The position numbers and the translations under genes are program-made. From Scandinavium vulneris_A (lineage in GTDB: Bacteria > Pseudomonadota > Gammaproteobacteria > Enterobacterales > Enterobacteriaceae): a DNA stretch of 64,000 bases. Below the pieces are notes generated by a model. That model did no database searches and was not told the DNA's origin. It saw only the letters and a program-made list of their open reading frames with translations. Shown here piece after piece: positions 51,662 to 60,723 of this stretch. The first letter of the stretch is position 1, and the number at the start of each line of letters is the position of its first letter. Location of the stretch: NCBI GenBank assembly GCA_046518185.1, contig JBKGRZ010000002.1, positions 1-64,000 of the forward strand, read 5' to 3'.

Positions 51662-51742
51662 TTAATCAATTGTTTTAACTGAGTAATTCATCAAATCCAT
51701 AGCATTTTTAGGTTAACAATAATTCGATTTTTGCTTATTAAT
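51662..51742 (+). repeat. 81-base repeat, copy 2 (upstream of YkuD gene)
   Basis: Partner of 49869-49949. The pair brackets hcp, toxin, immunity and the broken membrane gene, in direct orientation. Copy 2 may be the left-over promoter of a second hcp unit. Confidence 0.7.
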
Positions 51743-51772
51743 AGGCCGAAATTTACCTGAGGCCAACACCCC

Positions 51773-52339
51773 GTGAACCCACCCCGCCGTTACCAGCGCT
51801 CTCTTCGTGCCATCTTCGTACTTCTGTTTTTCGCGTTATGCCTGCTGGCCTATACGCGGATAATGGCCAGATGGGGGCATGCCTCACCACCGGCGTTGCT
51901 GCCCGCTGCGCAACAGGCTGATTTAATCGTCATCCATAAGTCAGAGCGCACGCTGACGCTGATGCGTCACGGGGTTCCGCTTGCGAACTATCACGTGTCA
52001 CTCGGGAAGAATGCTGACGCCGGTCCGAAACAGCGTGAAGGAGATAAGAGAACCCCGCAGGGGCATTATTTTATCGACAGCCGCAATTCCCATTCACGAT
52101 TCAGCCTCAGCCTGCATATTTCTTATCCGGACAAAAATGATATCAACGCAGCAAAATCGGCGGGTTACTCGCCCGGCGAAAATATCATGATTCACGGTCT
52201 GCCCAATGGCTGGGCAGGCTTAAATCCACTGCTTCAGCTTATCGACTGGACCAATGGTTGCATCGCGGTGACCAATACCGAGATGGACGACATCTGGAGT
52301 CGGGTATCAACCGGTACGCCTGTCGAGATTGAACCATGA
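51773..52339 (+). CDS. YkuD-family L,D-transpeptidase (YafK-like)
   Basis: A 188-residue protein with an N-terminal membrane anchor (about 9-28) and a periplasmic YkuD domain (about 45-188). The catalytic motif is IMIHGLPNGW followed by DWTNGCIAVTN, with the active Cys near residue 167. Such enzymes form or cut 3-3 crosslinks or attach/detach Lpp. It belongs to the short YafK group rather than the LysM-bearing LdtA-E. The start GTG at 51773 is 12 bases after GAGG, a wide spacing; an internal ATG is possible. It follows repeat copy 2. Confidence 0.82.
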   Translation: MNPPRRYQRSLRAIFVLLFFALCLLAYTRIMARWGHASPPALLPAAQQADLIVIHKSERTLTLMRHGVPLANYHVSLGKNADAGPKQREGDKRTPQGHYFIDSRNSHSRFSLSLHISYPDKNDINAAKSAGYSPGENIMIHGLPNGWAGLNPLLQLIDWTNGCIAVTNTEMDDIWSRVSTGTPVEIEP

Positions 52340-52369
52340 TATCCAACCTCCCTTCCCAGCCCCAATAAC

Positions 52370-52999
52370 CTACTCCACCAGCCGATACACCGGCACCCGC
52401 CTCACCGTGTCCGTCAGCGTATCGAACGCGTCCACTTCGGCGGTGGAAATCTTCATCCCGGATTTTCGTAAGGTCGAGACATCGGCGGCGATGCGCTGCA
52501 TTCCAAACCAGAACAGGCCATCCAGCGCGGTCACCGGCAATCCGGCCTCCAGCGCCAGGCGCAGGCGTTCGCGCGGAGCTTTGACCTGTTTGGCAATCTC
52601 CTGATATGGGGTATTGCTGACATTGCCCGCTTCCACCCGGCGGATGCGATTGGAGAAGTGGTAGCGAAAGGTGTCGGGAATGTGGCTGATATCGGTTTTG
52701 AGGCTATACACACAGCCGTAGCGATTATCGCTGATGGTGACCGCTTTGCGGTTGAGCTGCAGTTCGCCACGTAAACGGTCGATCAGCTGCGGGGCGCGAA
52801 TCAGCTGCAGACGAAAAGGCAGCTCAAAGCTGGTGACGTAATCAACGTTCAGCAACGCCAGACGCAGGCGCGCCTCGCTGCCTGCTTTCTCCTGCCGGCA
52901 TTCCGCCAGCACTTCGCTCCACTGTTGCGCGAGCCGTGGGGGCTCACTCACTTCACTAAACTGGTATTTCTCAATTTCATAATCGATGCGTGCCGTCAT
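52370..52999 (-). CDS. Putative winged-helix DNA-binding protein
   Basis: A 209-residue protein I cannot name. The C-terminal 80 residues (QEIAKQVKAPRERLRLALEA, then RIAADVSTLRKSGMKI) look like two helix-turn-helix units with a wing ending VPVYRLVE. The N-terminal half is mixed alpha/beta with an RYGCVYSLKTDI strand region. Start 52999 follows AAGGAACTCTGC. It is the last gene of the minus-strand regulatory block next to the fimbrial operon, so a regulator role is inferred. Confidence 0.5.
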   Translation of the reverse strand: MTARIDYEIEKYQFSEVSEPPRLAQQWSEVLAECRQEKAGSEARLRLALLNVDYVTSFELPFRLQLIRAPQLIDRLRGELQLNRKAVTISDNRYGCVYSLKTDISHIPDTFRYHFSNRIRRVEAGNVSNTPYQEIAKQVKAPRERLRLALEAGLPVTALDGLFWFGMQRIAADVSTLRKSGMKISTAEVDAFDTLTDTVRRVPVYRLVE

Positions 53000-53075
53000 G
53001 CAGAGTTCCTTACCCACATCCCCTCAATTTTTACTCACTTTAGCGCAAAAAACTTCTCCCGCGCTATCAGTGGCT

Positions 53076-53645
53076 TCAACTGACGGGAATGCGTTGCACA
53101 TAATCTATCCGCTGCAACTCCTCTAGCGTGTATTCCCGATGTAGAAAATACTGAAACTGTGTGCCGTAGCCGAGATTCATTTTCCGGGCAATGGTGGTTA
53201 CACGCTGATACGCCGCTTTCGTTGAGCAGTGCAAAAACGGCGACACCGCCGGAATAGAATTTTGTCCACGTAACGCACAGACAGCTCTTATCTCTAACGC
53301 TGTCAGAGTACGTAGCTCCCGATAATTAGTCACCACGGTCAGCGCCTGTTCGAGGGTATACCCTTTCCCTTCGCTAATATGGCGGCTGTACTCGGTCACT
53401 GATGCCCAGCGAGGGATACTCACCAGCGGAGAGAGCACTTTCGACAGCATGTCCCGGCCTTTGATAAAAAGAAGGCGATAGTCGGTAGTCAGCTCATTGA
53501 GAATACGGTACTTAACTTCACGCAGGCTGGAAAAAGACTCTATATCGATAATACATAACTGCGCGTTATCCTGTTCGTTCATGCTTGCTAACGCTTCCAC
53601 ACCACGAGAAAATAAAATATCACCAGAGAGAACAATAAGTGACAC
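53076..53645 (-). CDS. FimW/LuxR-like regulator
   Basis: About 189 residues. The N-terminal half (LIVLSGDILFSRGVEALASM, then LCIIDIESFSS) resembles a response-regulator receiver without the phospho-acceptor pocket. The C-terminal half (YTLEQALTVVTNYRELRTLT, then STKAAYQRVTTIARKMNLG) has a LuxR-like helix-turn-helix. This is the plan of fimbrial regulators such as FimW, FimY and MrkI. A GTG at 53645 with AAGG nearby is chosen over a TTG at 53663. Its place beside the fimbrial locus supports the role; partners are unknown. Confidence 0.6.
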   Translation of the reverse strand: MSLIVLSGDILFSRGVEALASMNEQDNAQLCIIDIESFSSLREVKYRILNELTTDYRLLFIKGRDMLSKVLSPLVSIPRWASVTEYSRHISEGKGYTLEQALTVVTNYRELRTLTALEIRAVCALRGQNSIPAVSPFLHCSTKAAYQRVTTIARKMNLGYGTQFQYFLHREYTLEELQRIDYVQRIPVS

Positions 53646-53699
53646 TAGACAGAACCTTATCAATGATTAAAAAAAGCAGATCGTCACTTGTGAAGTGAG

Positions 53700-54374
53700 T
53701 TACTGTGTAGTTGGATCCAGAATCGTTATCTCTTTTTTATTCGGCATCACAACGATCCCTTTTGCCGATAAACTTTCGAGGGTACGTGACAGCGTTGAAA
53801 TTGAAATGCCTAGCAACTCCGCCAGCTCTTTCTTACTGAGAGGCAACTCGATAATGCGGTACTCAAAGCCATACTCTTTATAGGTGTCAGACAACAGTAG
53901 CAGGAAATATTGTACTTTTTGCAAGGTATCGCTTTTAGTCAGCACAGAGATAAATTCCTGTTTATTTCGCGCGGAACGCGAAAGGACTCTAAGAATATAA
54001 TCCGTAAACCCAGGCATCAACTGGCTCATTTGATAGAAATGTTGGCTCCTGAGCATACAGACTTCAACGTCCGTGGCAGCCTGAATATCCTGCCGACAGA
54101 CCCCCGTGTGCAGTTCTTCCACGCCCATCACCTGGCCGGGTAGCACTACCCCCATAAGCTGCCCACGACTATCGTACACTTTGGCGATGCCACGGCGCAG
54201 CGCATAAAGCGCATCGACTTTATCTCCCACTCGATAAAGATAACCACCGCGGAGGATCTTTTTTTTCGTTTCCAGGTCTCGTGTAAATAATGGGTCCTGG
54301 TACTCGAACAAAAAGGCAGAACATAGCTCTGCAAAGCCGCAGGCTGCACAATTTACACAATTATTTTTTTTCAT
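53700..54374 (-). CDS. FNR-like Crp-family regulator with Fe-S cysteines
   Basis: A 224-residue Crp/FNR-family protein. The N-terminus CVNCAACGFAELC repeats the Cys spacing of FNR, and a fourth Cys (VEVCMLRSQHF) aligns with FNR Cys122, so a 4Fe-4S oxygen sensor is likely. The cyclic-nucleotide-like barrel spans about 40-140. In the recognition helix GISISTLSRTLESL the Ser-Arg pair is kept, but the Glu that reads the FNR site is Ser, so the DNA target should differ. Start 54374 has no strong ribosome-binding site. It is likely a local regulator of the fimbrial cluster. Confidence 0.75.
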   Translation of the reverse strand: MKKNNCVNCAACGFAELCSAFLFEYQDPLFTRDLETKKKILRGGYLYRVGDKVDALYALRRGIAKVYDSRGQLMGVVLPGQVMGVEELHTGVCRQDIQAATDVEVCMLRSQHFYQMSQLMPGFTDYILRVLSRSARNKQEFISVLTKSDTLQKVQYFLLLLSDTYKEYGFEYRIIELPLSKKELAELLGISISTLSRTLESLSAKGIVVMPNKKEITILDPTTQ

Positions 54375-54398
54375 AGTGAGCGGATAGCACAACCCTGA

Positions 54399-54872
54399 CT
54401 ATTGAATCACACAGTTCATTAAAGGTAATAAGGCATTAGCAAAGGTAATAAAATTATTGTCTTTTTTATACAGGTATACGGTGTACTCCCCGTTCAGGCC
54501 AAATACCTTGGATGCCAATGGCTCGATGTCTGCGGGGACATTATCATGCGCCATAATATCTTTGGTGGCGGAAATCATCCGATACTGGTTGCCACTGACA
54601 TTATCATAGGTGAAGGTCACATAACGCGACAGACGGTAATAATTGCCCTGATATTCTATATTTCCGGAAATGTTAAACATCCCGGTTTTATTTTCATTAA
54701 ATTCAAAAGTGACATTGCCTTTGAACAATAAATCATTATCCGATGAATCACCATAATTTACATTGGCAAAACACCGGTTATCAAAATAAACACCAGCACG
54801 CTCTTTCACCTGCCATATCAATAGACCCGTCAGAGCTACAATGGCTACCAGCAGCGTAGCGAGCAGTTTCAT
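54399..54872 (-). CDS. FidL-like membrane protein
   Basis: A 157-residue protein with one N-terminal helix (about 1-22) and a beta-rich outer domain with two Cys (NRCFANVNYGD and the C-terminal MNCVIQ). It resembles FidL, the partner of MarT in Salmonella pathogenicity island 3. Its ATG overlaps the stop of the upstream ToxR-type gene, as in marT-fidL pairs, so it probably modulates that regulator in the periplasm. GGGAG precedes the ATG. Confidence 0.65.
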   Translation of the reverse strand: MKLLATLLVAIVALTGLLIWQVKERAGVYFDNRCFANVNYGDSSDNDLLFKGNVTFEFNENKTGMFNISGNIEYQGNYYRLSRYVTFTYDNVSGNQYRMISATKDIMAHDNVPADIEPLASKVFGLNGEYTVYLYKKDNNFITFANALLPLMNCVIQ

Positions 54873-55648
54873 TTCAGCTCCCACTGAAAGGAATAATGGT
54901 TCTCACAATAGACAATCTCTAGCGTTGCCTTGTCTGTCGGGCAATACGCGTAGAAAAATCGACCATAGCTTCCATAAAGCACGCTGGGCTGAAAATACAC
55001 CATAATCTCCGCGGGCTGTTCGCTACACTTTTGTTCCAGATCCGGCTGTAAATGACGCAGGATATTCAATACCTGCGGGTCTACTTCATCTAATAGACCG
55101 TCGAACGTCATAAACGTGCAGTTGCCTATGTCACCAATACTGTTTGACGACGCAAAACGCAGCGAGGCTTTTGGCAGGCTCCCTATCCACATATTCCCCA
55201 ATAGCAAGAGCACGATGATCGCCTCCAGCCACAGCGGTTTCTTGTCCTTCAGGCGAGGTGTCGGGATGGCGACAGGCACCGGCGCGAGAGTAATACGCTC
55301 GTCATCTGTGTTCAGACTTTCGACCCCGATATCCCGTGAAAAATAAAACCCTACTTTTGGCACGGCAATAATGATTTCCTCAATGAATATTAAGGAAGTT
55401 AATGTTTTCCTGAGGATACTTATATATTGGCTGAGGGAAGAACTGGATCCGGGATGACCGGCTTCCTCCCAGACTTTATCCAATAAGTAATCGCGCTTAA
55501 GCACCCTGCCAGGTGACGCGATCAGCAAAGAAAGAATGCGGTTAGCAGTATTTGTTAGCCTCTTACTCTGCTCAGAGCCGGGTTCATTGACCACCAACTC
55601 TCCGCTTTCACTATCGTAAATGACTCTATTGGCTATCAAATATTTCAT
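54869..55648 (-). CDS. ToxR/CadC/MarT-type membrane regulator
   Basis: A 259-residue one-component regulator. A cytoplasmic winged-helix domain (about 1-105; RILSLLIASPGRVLKRDYLL, DKVWEEAG, SLSQYISILRKTL) is followed by a linker, one membrane helix (about 165-180) and a periplasmic domain. MarT/CadC/ToxR proteins have this order. Start 55648 gives MKYLIANRVIYDSESGELVV. Coupled by ATGA to the FidL-like gene. Located between the HD-GYP and FNR-like genes. Confidence 0.78.
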   Translation of the reverse strand: MKYLIANRVIYDSESGELVVNEPGSEQSKRLTNTANRILSLLIASPGRVLKRDYLLDKVWEEAGHPGSSSSLSQYISILRKTLTSLIFIEEIIIAVPKVGFYFSRDIGVESLNTDDERITLAPVPVAIPTPRLKDKKPLWLEAIIVLLLLGNMWIGSLPKASLRFASSNSIGDIGNCTFMTFDGLLDEVDPQVLNILRHLQPDLEQKCSEQPAEIMVYFQPSVLYGSYGRFFYAYCPTDKATLEIVYCENHYSFQWELK

Positions 55649-55718
55649 TCGTTTTTCTTTCGGTAAATTAGAGCAATATTCTTCTTGCCTGACAGCGCGT
55701 GTCGCTAGTGCTGACAAT

Positions 55719-56906
55719 TTAGTTCATCGTCACCAGTGGCCTGAGTACCGATATATTATGGCTTACCAGGTTGACGATGTCCTGGTCCAGTCGAAAGTTT
55801 GCTGCCTCTTCCTGTAATATAATCAATGCCTTCTCGCTGGACATTCCCTGCCGATAGGGACGATTTTCGGTCATTGCAGTAAACACATCCGCTACCGCAA
55901 TGATGCGTGAAGGGATGTCCAACGCGGCCGCGCCCAGACGAAAAGGATAGCCGCTGCCGTCGAGACGTTCATGATGCCTGGCGGCCCAGGGCACAATCTC
56001 CCCCAGTTCAGTAATGGGATGCAGCATCTCCAGAGTTTTATAACTGTGGCGCTTCATTTGCGCATATTCATCAGGTTCGAGCTTGCCCTGTTTCTCGAGG
56101 ATTTCCAGCGGAATACACAGCTTGCCGATATCGTGCAGGTAGCCCGCAATGCAGATTTTATCCCGGGTATAAGCATCGTATCCGTACAGTTCGGCGAGCT
56201 TTGCCGCCACGTGTGCCACGCTGGTACTGTGGGTCTGCGTAAAGCTGCTGTATTTATCGACAATATTCGAGATAAGCAGGCACACCTCAAGAAAATCATG
56301 GTGATCCAGCACCACATCATTCAGCGGACTGACGACGCGCAGCACCTGCTGTATTGACGGCGTACTCAGTCGAAACCAGAACCCGTCCTCATGGCTGACA
56401 TCCTTTAGGGCCTCTATCAGGCTCGTCGGCCATTGACGGCTGCTGGCCAGAAAGCCGGAAATAATATTATGCCGCTGCGCAACATAGTCGCCTTCGATCC
56501 CACGCAGCCACAACTCGAACTCATCGGCCATATGCACCAGGCGCCAGCTATGCGGCGATGCACTCTGCGAATAGCCCAGCGCATCCGCATGGCGCGTTTC
56601 CAGGAGCGTAGTGACCGGGCGTAAAAAGCGCACGCCGGACATCATCGAAATCCCAAGCCGTCCATGCTCTTCGAAAAAGTCGCTGCCACGATCTTTGTTA
56701 AACGGGTAGGCCTTACTCAGCGCGCCGATATTATGCAACATGCCCGCCAGCCAGGCGTTATTGATCGTTGCGCTATCAAATCCTGCGCGATGCCCCAAAT
56801 ACCAGCAAATAAGCCCCGTGCGCTGCAAATGATGCACCAGCTCAGGCGAAAGCGGGTGCATAATGCTGTGCAGAAGATCCAGTACGGTCTGTACAGATAT
56901 TTTCAT
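55719..56906 (-). CDS. HD-GYP c-di-GMP phosphodiesterase
   Basis: A 395-residue protein with a degenerate first HD-type half (about 1-200) and an active second HD-GYP domain (about 205-390). The catalytic motifs GYLHDIGKL, HSYKT and AARHHERLDGSGYPF are complete, so it should hydrolyse c-di-GMP. AAAGGACGTC precedes the ATG. It comes 68 bases after the fimbrial adhesin gene on the same strand, so it may be cotranscribed and tie fimbriae to c-di-GMP. Confidence 0.88.
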   Translation of the reverse strand: MKISVQTVLDLLHSIMHPLSPELVHHLQRTGLICWYLGHRAGFDSATINNAWLAGMLHNIGALSKAYPFNKDRGSDFFEEHGRLGISMMSGVRFLRPVTTLLETRHADALGYSQSASPHSWRLVHMADEFELWLRGIEGDYVAQRHNIISGFLASSRQWPTSLIEALKDVSHEDGFWFRLSTPSIQQVLRVVSPLNDVVLDHHDFLEVCLLISNIVDKYSSFTQTHSTSVAHVAAKLAELYGYDAYTRDKICIAGYLHDIGKLCIPLEILEKQGKLEPDEYAQMKRHSYKTLEMLHPITELGEIVPWAARHHERLDGSGYPFRLGAAALDIPSRIIAVADVFTAMTENRPYRQGMSSEKALIILQEEAANFRLDQDIVNLVSHNISVLRPLVTMN

Positions 56907-56974
56907 GACGTCCTTTCAGGGTATAAATCTAAATAATTACTTATGCCCGGCAGGGCCAGACTCAATATCTAAGA

Positions 56975-58156
56975 TTAATCATAGCCAAACATTAACTGGG
57001 CCGTCGCTACCACGCTGCCGGTGGATAATTTCGACGGGTCATACACTTTGTAATACGCATGAAGATAAATATACTGTGTCATACTAATATCATCGCCCTT
57101 ATCAATCTCTAATATTTTGGTGGCATGTTCCAGATCGTTGCTACTGGATAATTGTACTTCTTCATAACCGCCCAAAAACATACGACTACGGATCGCGATA
57201 CCAACCCCACCGGCGGTGGTTTCAGCGTTCACCATTATCTGATAAGTGGTATCTGTCTCTACTAAATCATTGCTCGACAGCCAGGCCTGAACATTTCGTG
57301 TAGAAGTTTTAACTCCGGAGAGGTTGCCGCACCTGAGCGGAATGGTGAAATTAGTGCCCTCAGCTTTGCCATTTTTTTTCAGGTCGTTATAGCCCGCTCG
57401 AGGTAATTTAACACTCATGTCCCGGGTCATATTGCAGGTGGTCTCTTTCGGTTCGAACTGAATCGTAAGCTTTTCATAAGCCAGAAAATCGCTGGTACTC
57501 CAACTTTTACGCGGTGTCTCGGCCATCATATTATCCCAGGCGCGCTGAGCGTAATTTCTCTTGTCCCACAGACCCCAACCGTCAGAACCGCGGCCAGTGC
57601 CGCTCATGACCGCAGGAATCACCGTCAAAGCCCCATTGGTGGTTGTTTTGGTATAGCTTCCCACCCCTGTCGGGGCCACAGTCAGTAGTTCTGCCCGCAG
57701 CGTATATTGGGTCTGATACGCCAGGGAGTGGATCCCGACGATACCGCTGACGGTCACCCTCGTGTCACCGGTAATAGTGGACGTTAATTTAATCCAGTAG
57801 CTATTTTCACCATCCGTGCTGTTAAAATGCAAATAAACAGGAGCGTCATTAAATGCTGTGAAGTAATATAAATGGTCCTGCGCCAGACCACCAATACCGA
57901 TATTCCCGTATGTACATGTCATGCTCCCTGACCAACTGGTTGTATACGTATACTCAACGACGTTAGAATTCACGAAGGCGTTTGAGAGATTGAGCGACTT
58001 ATCCGACTCTGCGACACGAGCAAAGAATATCCCGGAATTACGGCAGGTATCGCCTGTAATGCCGCGCTCCTGGGCCTGGGAGTTTGCATGCGCAGATAAT
58101 ATAGGGACAACGGTCATCATTAATGCCGTTAGCATAAGATACAAGAGTTTTTTCAT
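56975..58156 (-). CDS. Fimbrial tip adhesin
   Basis: A 393-residue protein with a signal peptide MKKLLYLMLTALMMTVVPIL ending AHA. It has a lectin-like N-terminal half (about 25-230, with two Cys in DTCRNSG and MTCTYGN) and a pilin-like C-terminal half (about 240-393, TTCNMTRDMSVKL ... PLRCGN, ending AQLMFGYD) that would accept a donor strand. This two-domain plan marks tip adhesins of chaperone-usher fimbriae. Fourth gene of the operon. An ATG at 58177 is an alternative start; neither has a strong ribosome-binding site. Confidence 0.82.
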   Translation of the reverse strand: MKKLLYLMLTALMMTVVPILSAHANSQAQERGITGDTCRNSGIFFARVAESDKSLNLSNAFVNSNVVEYTYTTSWSGSMTCTYGNIGIGGLAQDHLYYFTAFNDAPVYLHFNSTDGENSYWIKLTSTITGDTRVTVSGIVGIHSLAYQTQYTLRAELLTVAPTGVGSYTKTTTNGALTVIPAVMSGTGRGSDGWGLWDKRNYAQRAWDNMMAETPRKSWSTSDFLAYEKLTIQFEPKETTCNMTRDMSVKLPRAGYNDLKKNGKAEGTNFTIPLRCGNLSGVKTSTRNVQAWLSSNDLVETDTTYQIMVNAETTAGGVGIAIRSRMFLGGYEEVQLSSSNDLEHATKILEIDKGDDISMTQYIYLHAYYKVYDPSKLSTGSVVATAQLMFGYD

Positions 58157-58185
58157 GGTTAGTTCTGTCTTAGTCATAAATTGAG

Positions 58186-60690
58186 TTAACGGCAAATATT
58201 GACTGTATGCTCAGCGGGCCTTGAAATAACGCAGCTATTTTTGGTTTTCCCCTTACTGGTATTCACTTTGAGGCTATCCGGCAGCACATCAGCTTTAATA
58301 AATATCTGGCTACCCTGCGCCACATAACCGAGTTCTTCATTTCCTGCCCCGGTCACCATCGCGCCGAACGGCAGTTGGCTGCCGTCACCGGCTTGCACAT
58401 CGAAGGTGAATAACTTACGGGTATCCGTTTTATATTTCAGCCAGCTGATGCTGCCTTCGTACGGTGCCACGTTAAGCAAATTCCCCTCAAGATCGACGTC
58501 GCTGCTTTGGGTGCCATCCTGCTCAAGATGGAAATTGTTCTGCCGATAGGGTGTGGCGCTGGTGACAAGCGCGATGCCTTTTGCATTGGTGTGCGTAGCG
58601 CTATCCCCGTTAACCACCGCATTGACCACCCCAGGCGCTTCGATAATCACAAAATTGCGCCCATTGTTTGGCGAGGCCAACAACCCGCCTTGCCAGGCCA
58701 GCACGTTACCACTGGCTCCCAGACTCAGCTGGCGATACTCACGCGACAGCGTTGCACCGCTGTTCATACTGGTATAGTCATTTTTCCAACTGGTGTAGAG
58801 GTCAGCCGCGCGCGAATTACCGTCGCTGTCGTGGCTTAGCATCAGGCTGTAATCGACGTTATGCGCTTCTCCACTCATGCTGACATCGGACGAAGAATAC
58901 TTGCCGTTCTGCACGCTAGCATGAGAAGAGAGGCTCCCGCCGCTGCCAAAAATGGAGAACGGCACCGTCACCGAAAAATAGAGGTTGTTTTCGGTCTTGC
59001 CGCGCGAGCGCAGGGCGGTCACCAGGTCGCCTTCATAGTTGGTTTCATAGTCGTAATACGACTGCGTGACCTCCGAACGGCGCAGCGAAACCGAGTAGTT
59101 CACGCTGTGGTACGCATTGCTCCAGGTCAGGTTGTACTGACGATTGCTTTTCTGGCCGCGCCAGTAATCACGCCAATAGGCGGAAAGCGACAGTCGGCCA
59201 AACGAGTCCCCTAGCGGCTGGCTAATATTGGCGCTAAAGGCCTGTTTGCTGTTCACCGTCGAAGTGCCCGTTCCGCCATAATCTTTAATGTTGGATTTGG
59301 TCAGGATATAGTCGCTGAACGAAGCGTAATCCTGGGTTCGGTAATAGTACGAGGCCAGTGAAATATTCGTCCGGGTCGGGAAGTACTTACTCCATGACAA
59401 CGAATATTTTTCCCCGTGGCGACGGCCATCGCCAGGTAGGCGGTACTGTGACTCCTCCACGGTCGCCGAGACCGATCCGGCGTAGGGAATAGACACCGCG
59501 CCGCCCAGTAGCAGTGAGTGATAGTCGCTGTTCCAGATACCGCCCGCGAAGGCGGTCAGATAATTATTCACCCCGCGCGAATAGCTGAATTGCGCGAAAT
59601 GACTGTTATCATCAACGTTACGCAGATCCACCGTCCCGACGTTAATCTGATAGTCACTGCTACCGGGGCGCAGCATATTCGGGATCGAGGAGAACGGCAC
59701 CGCAAAGCGCTCGATGTTACCGCCGGTGTTTTTCACCTCGACGGATAAATCGCTCCGCGAGCCGGTCGGCATCAGGTCACGAATGGCAAAAGGGCCTGGC
59801 GGCACGTTCACCTGGTGGATGATTTGACCATCCTGGTAAATACTGACCACCGCTGAACTGGTGGCGATGCCGCTGATAACCGGCATATATACGTTTTCAC
59901 TGTCCGGCAGCATTTGACGACTTTTATTCAGCGTTACCCCGCGAAACCGGACGGTATCAAAATACTCAGAAGTGGTGTAACTCCGGCCTAGACGCAGTAC
60001 CGAGTCGATCGCCACAATCGGTTTTTCAACATAGCGGGTATTATTCAGCCAGCTACCTTTCCCCATCGAGCTGTAACGCATCCACGACGAGTTATCGAGC
60101 AGGTGCCAACCGTACAGGTTAAGTCCGCTGTTGAGCGATAAATACATATTATCGCTGTTGCTGTAATCTTCCTGCAGGCCGTGGAAGTTGTAATAGTTGA
60201 AATTGTAATTGGTATACAGGCCATTAATTCCCTGATCCCATTTTTGCGGTGACACCCAGTTACGGCTGTGTTCTTTTACGAAGGCCTGAGGCACTTCTAA
60301 ATCCAGACGCAGTGCGCCAGGCACCAGCGCGCTTTTCCCGCCGTGCAGCAGGGTATTCACATCCAGCTTATCAGCACTGTATTTATTGACGACATCGTGC
60401 AGCTTCAGAATATCCAGAAGTGGCACGTCGTCTTTATTCATCAGCAAGGTGCCTTTATCGTCATTGGCGACGGAAAGATTAAATTTGCCACGCCAGACGT
60501 TATTCACATACACATCTAAATCATAGGCACCTGGCGTCATTACCAGATGAGAATTACTCCAGTCCATATCCGCGGAATTACCTACCAGCAGGCTGCTATT
60601 AAAAGTTTCAGCATCCGCGCCAAATGAAAATAGCGCAAGGCTCACAGACTGAACGAGCAGGCTTATACGAAACAGAGATCTGTTTTTCAT
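58186..60690 (-). CDS. Outer membrane fimbrial usher
   Basis: An 834-residue PapC/FimD-family usher. A signal peptide (ending FGADA) is followed by the N-terminal chaperone-binding domain (about 28-150, FNSSLLVGNSADMDWSN), a 24-strand barrel (about 150-660) with plug region (VSIYQDGQIIHQVNVPPGPF) and two C-terminal domains (about 660-834, ending NICR with the usual Cys pair). Start 60690 is chosen for the signal peptide; ATG 60711 with GAG upstream is also possible. Confidence 0.93.
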   Translation of the reverse strand: MKNRSLFRISLLVQSVSLALFSFGADAETFNSSLLVGNSADMDWSNSHLVMTPGAYDLDVYVNNVWRGKFNLSVANDDKGTLLMNKDDVPLLDILKLHDVVNKYSADKLDVNTLLHGGKSALVPGALRLDLEVPQAFVKEHSRNWVSPQKWDQGINGLYTNYNFNYYNFHGLQEDYSNSDNMYLSLNSGLNLYGWHLLDNSSWMRYSSMGKGSWLNNTRYVEKPIVAIDSVLRLGRSYTTSEYFDTVRFRGVTLNKSRQMLPDSENVYMPVISGIATSSAVVSIYQDGQIIHQVNVPPGPFAIRDLMPTGSRSDLSVEVKNTGGNIERFAVPFSSIPNMLRPGSSDYQINVGTVDLRNVDDNSHFAQFSYSRGVNNYLTAFAGGIWNSDYHSLLLGGAVSIPYAGSVSATVEESQYRLPGDGRRHGEKYSLSWSKYFPTRTNISLASYYYRTQDYASFSDYILTKSNIKDYGGTGTSTVNSKQAFSANISQPLGDSFGRLSLSAYWRDYWRGQKSNRQYNLTWSNAYHSVNYSVSLRRSEVTQSYYDYETNYEGDLVTALRSRGKTENNLYFSVTVPFSIFGSGGSLSSHASVQNGKYSSSDVSMSGEAHNVDYSLMLSHDSDGNSRAADLYTSWKNDYTSMNSGATLSREYRQLSLGASGNVLAWQGGLLASPNNGRNFVIIEAPGVVNAVVNGDSATHTNAKGIALVTSATPYRQNNFHLEQDGTQSSDVDLEGNLLNVAPYEGSISWLKYKTDTRKLFTFDVQAGDGSQLPFGAMVTGAGNEELGYVAQGSQIFIKADVLPDSLKVNTSKGKTKNSCVISRPAEHTVNICR

Positions 60691-60723
60691 CAGAATGGTA
60701 CCCGGTGTCATTAATCTCGAATA

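Noticed and set aside
44450..52340. Second copy of the ssrA 3' end (attR) and an integrase
   Set aside because: No repeat of the ssrA end and no tyrosine recombinase were found after ssrA in the window, so an intact integrative element cannot be claimed.
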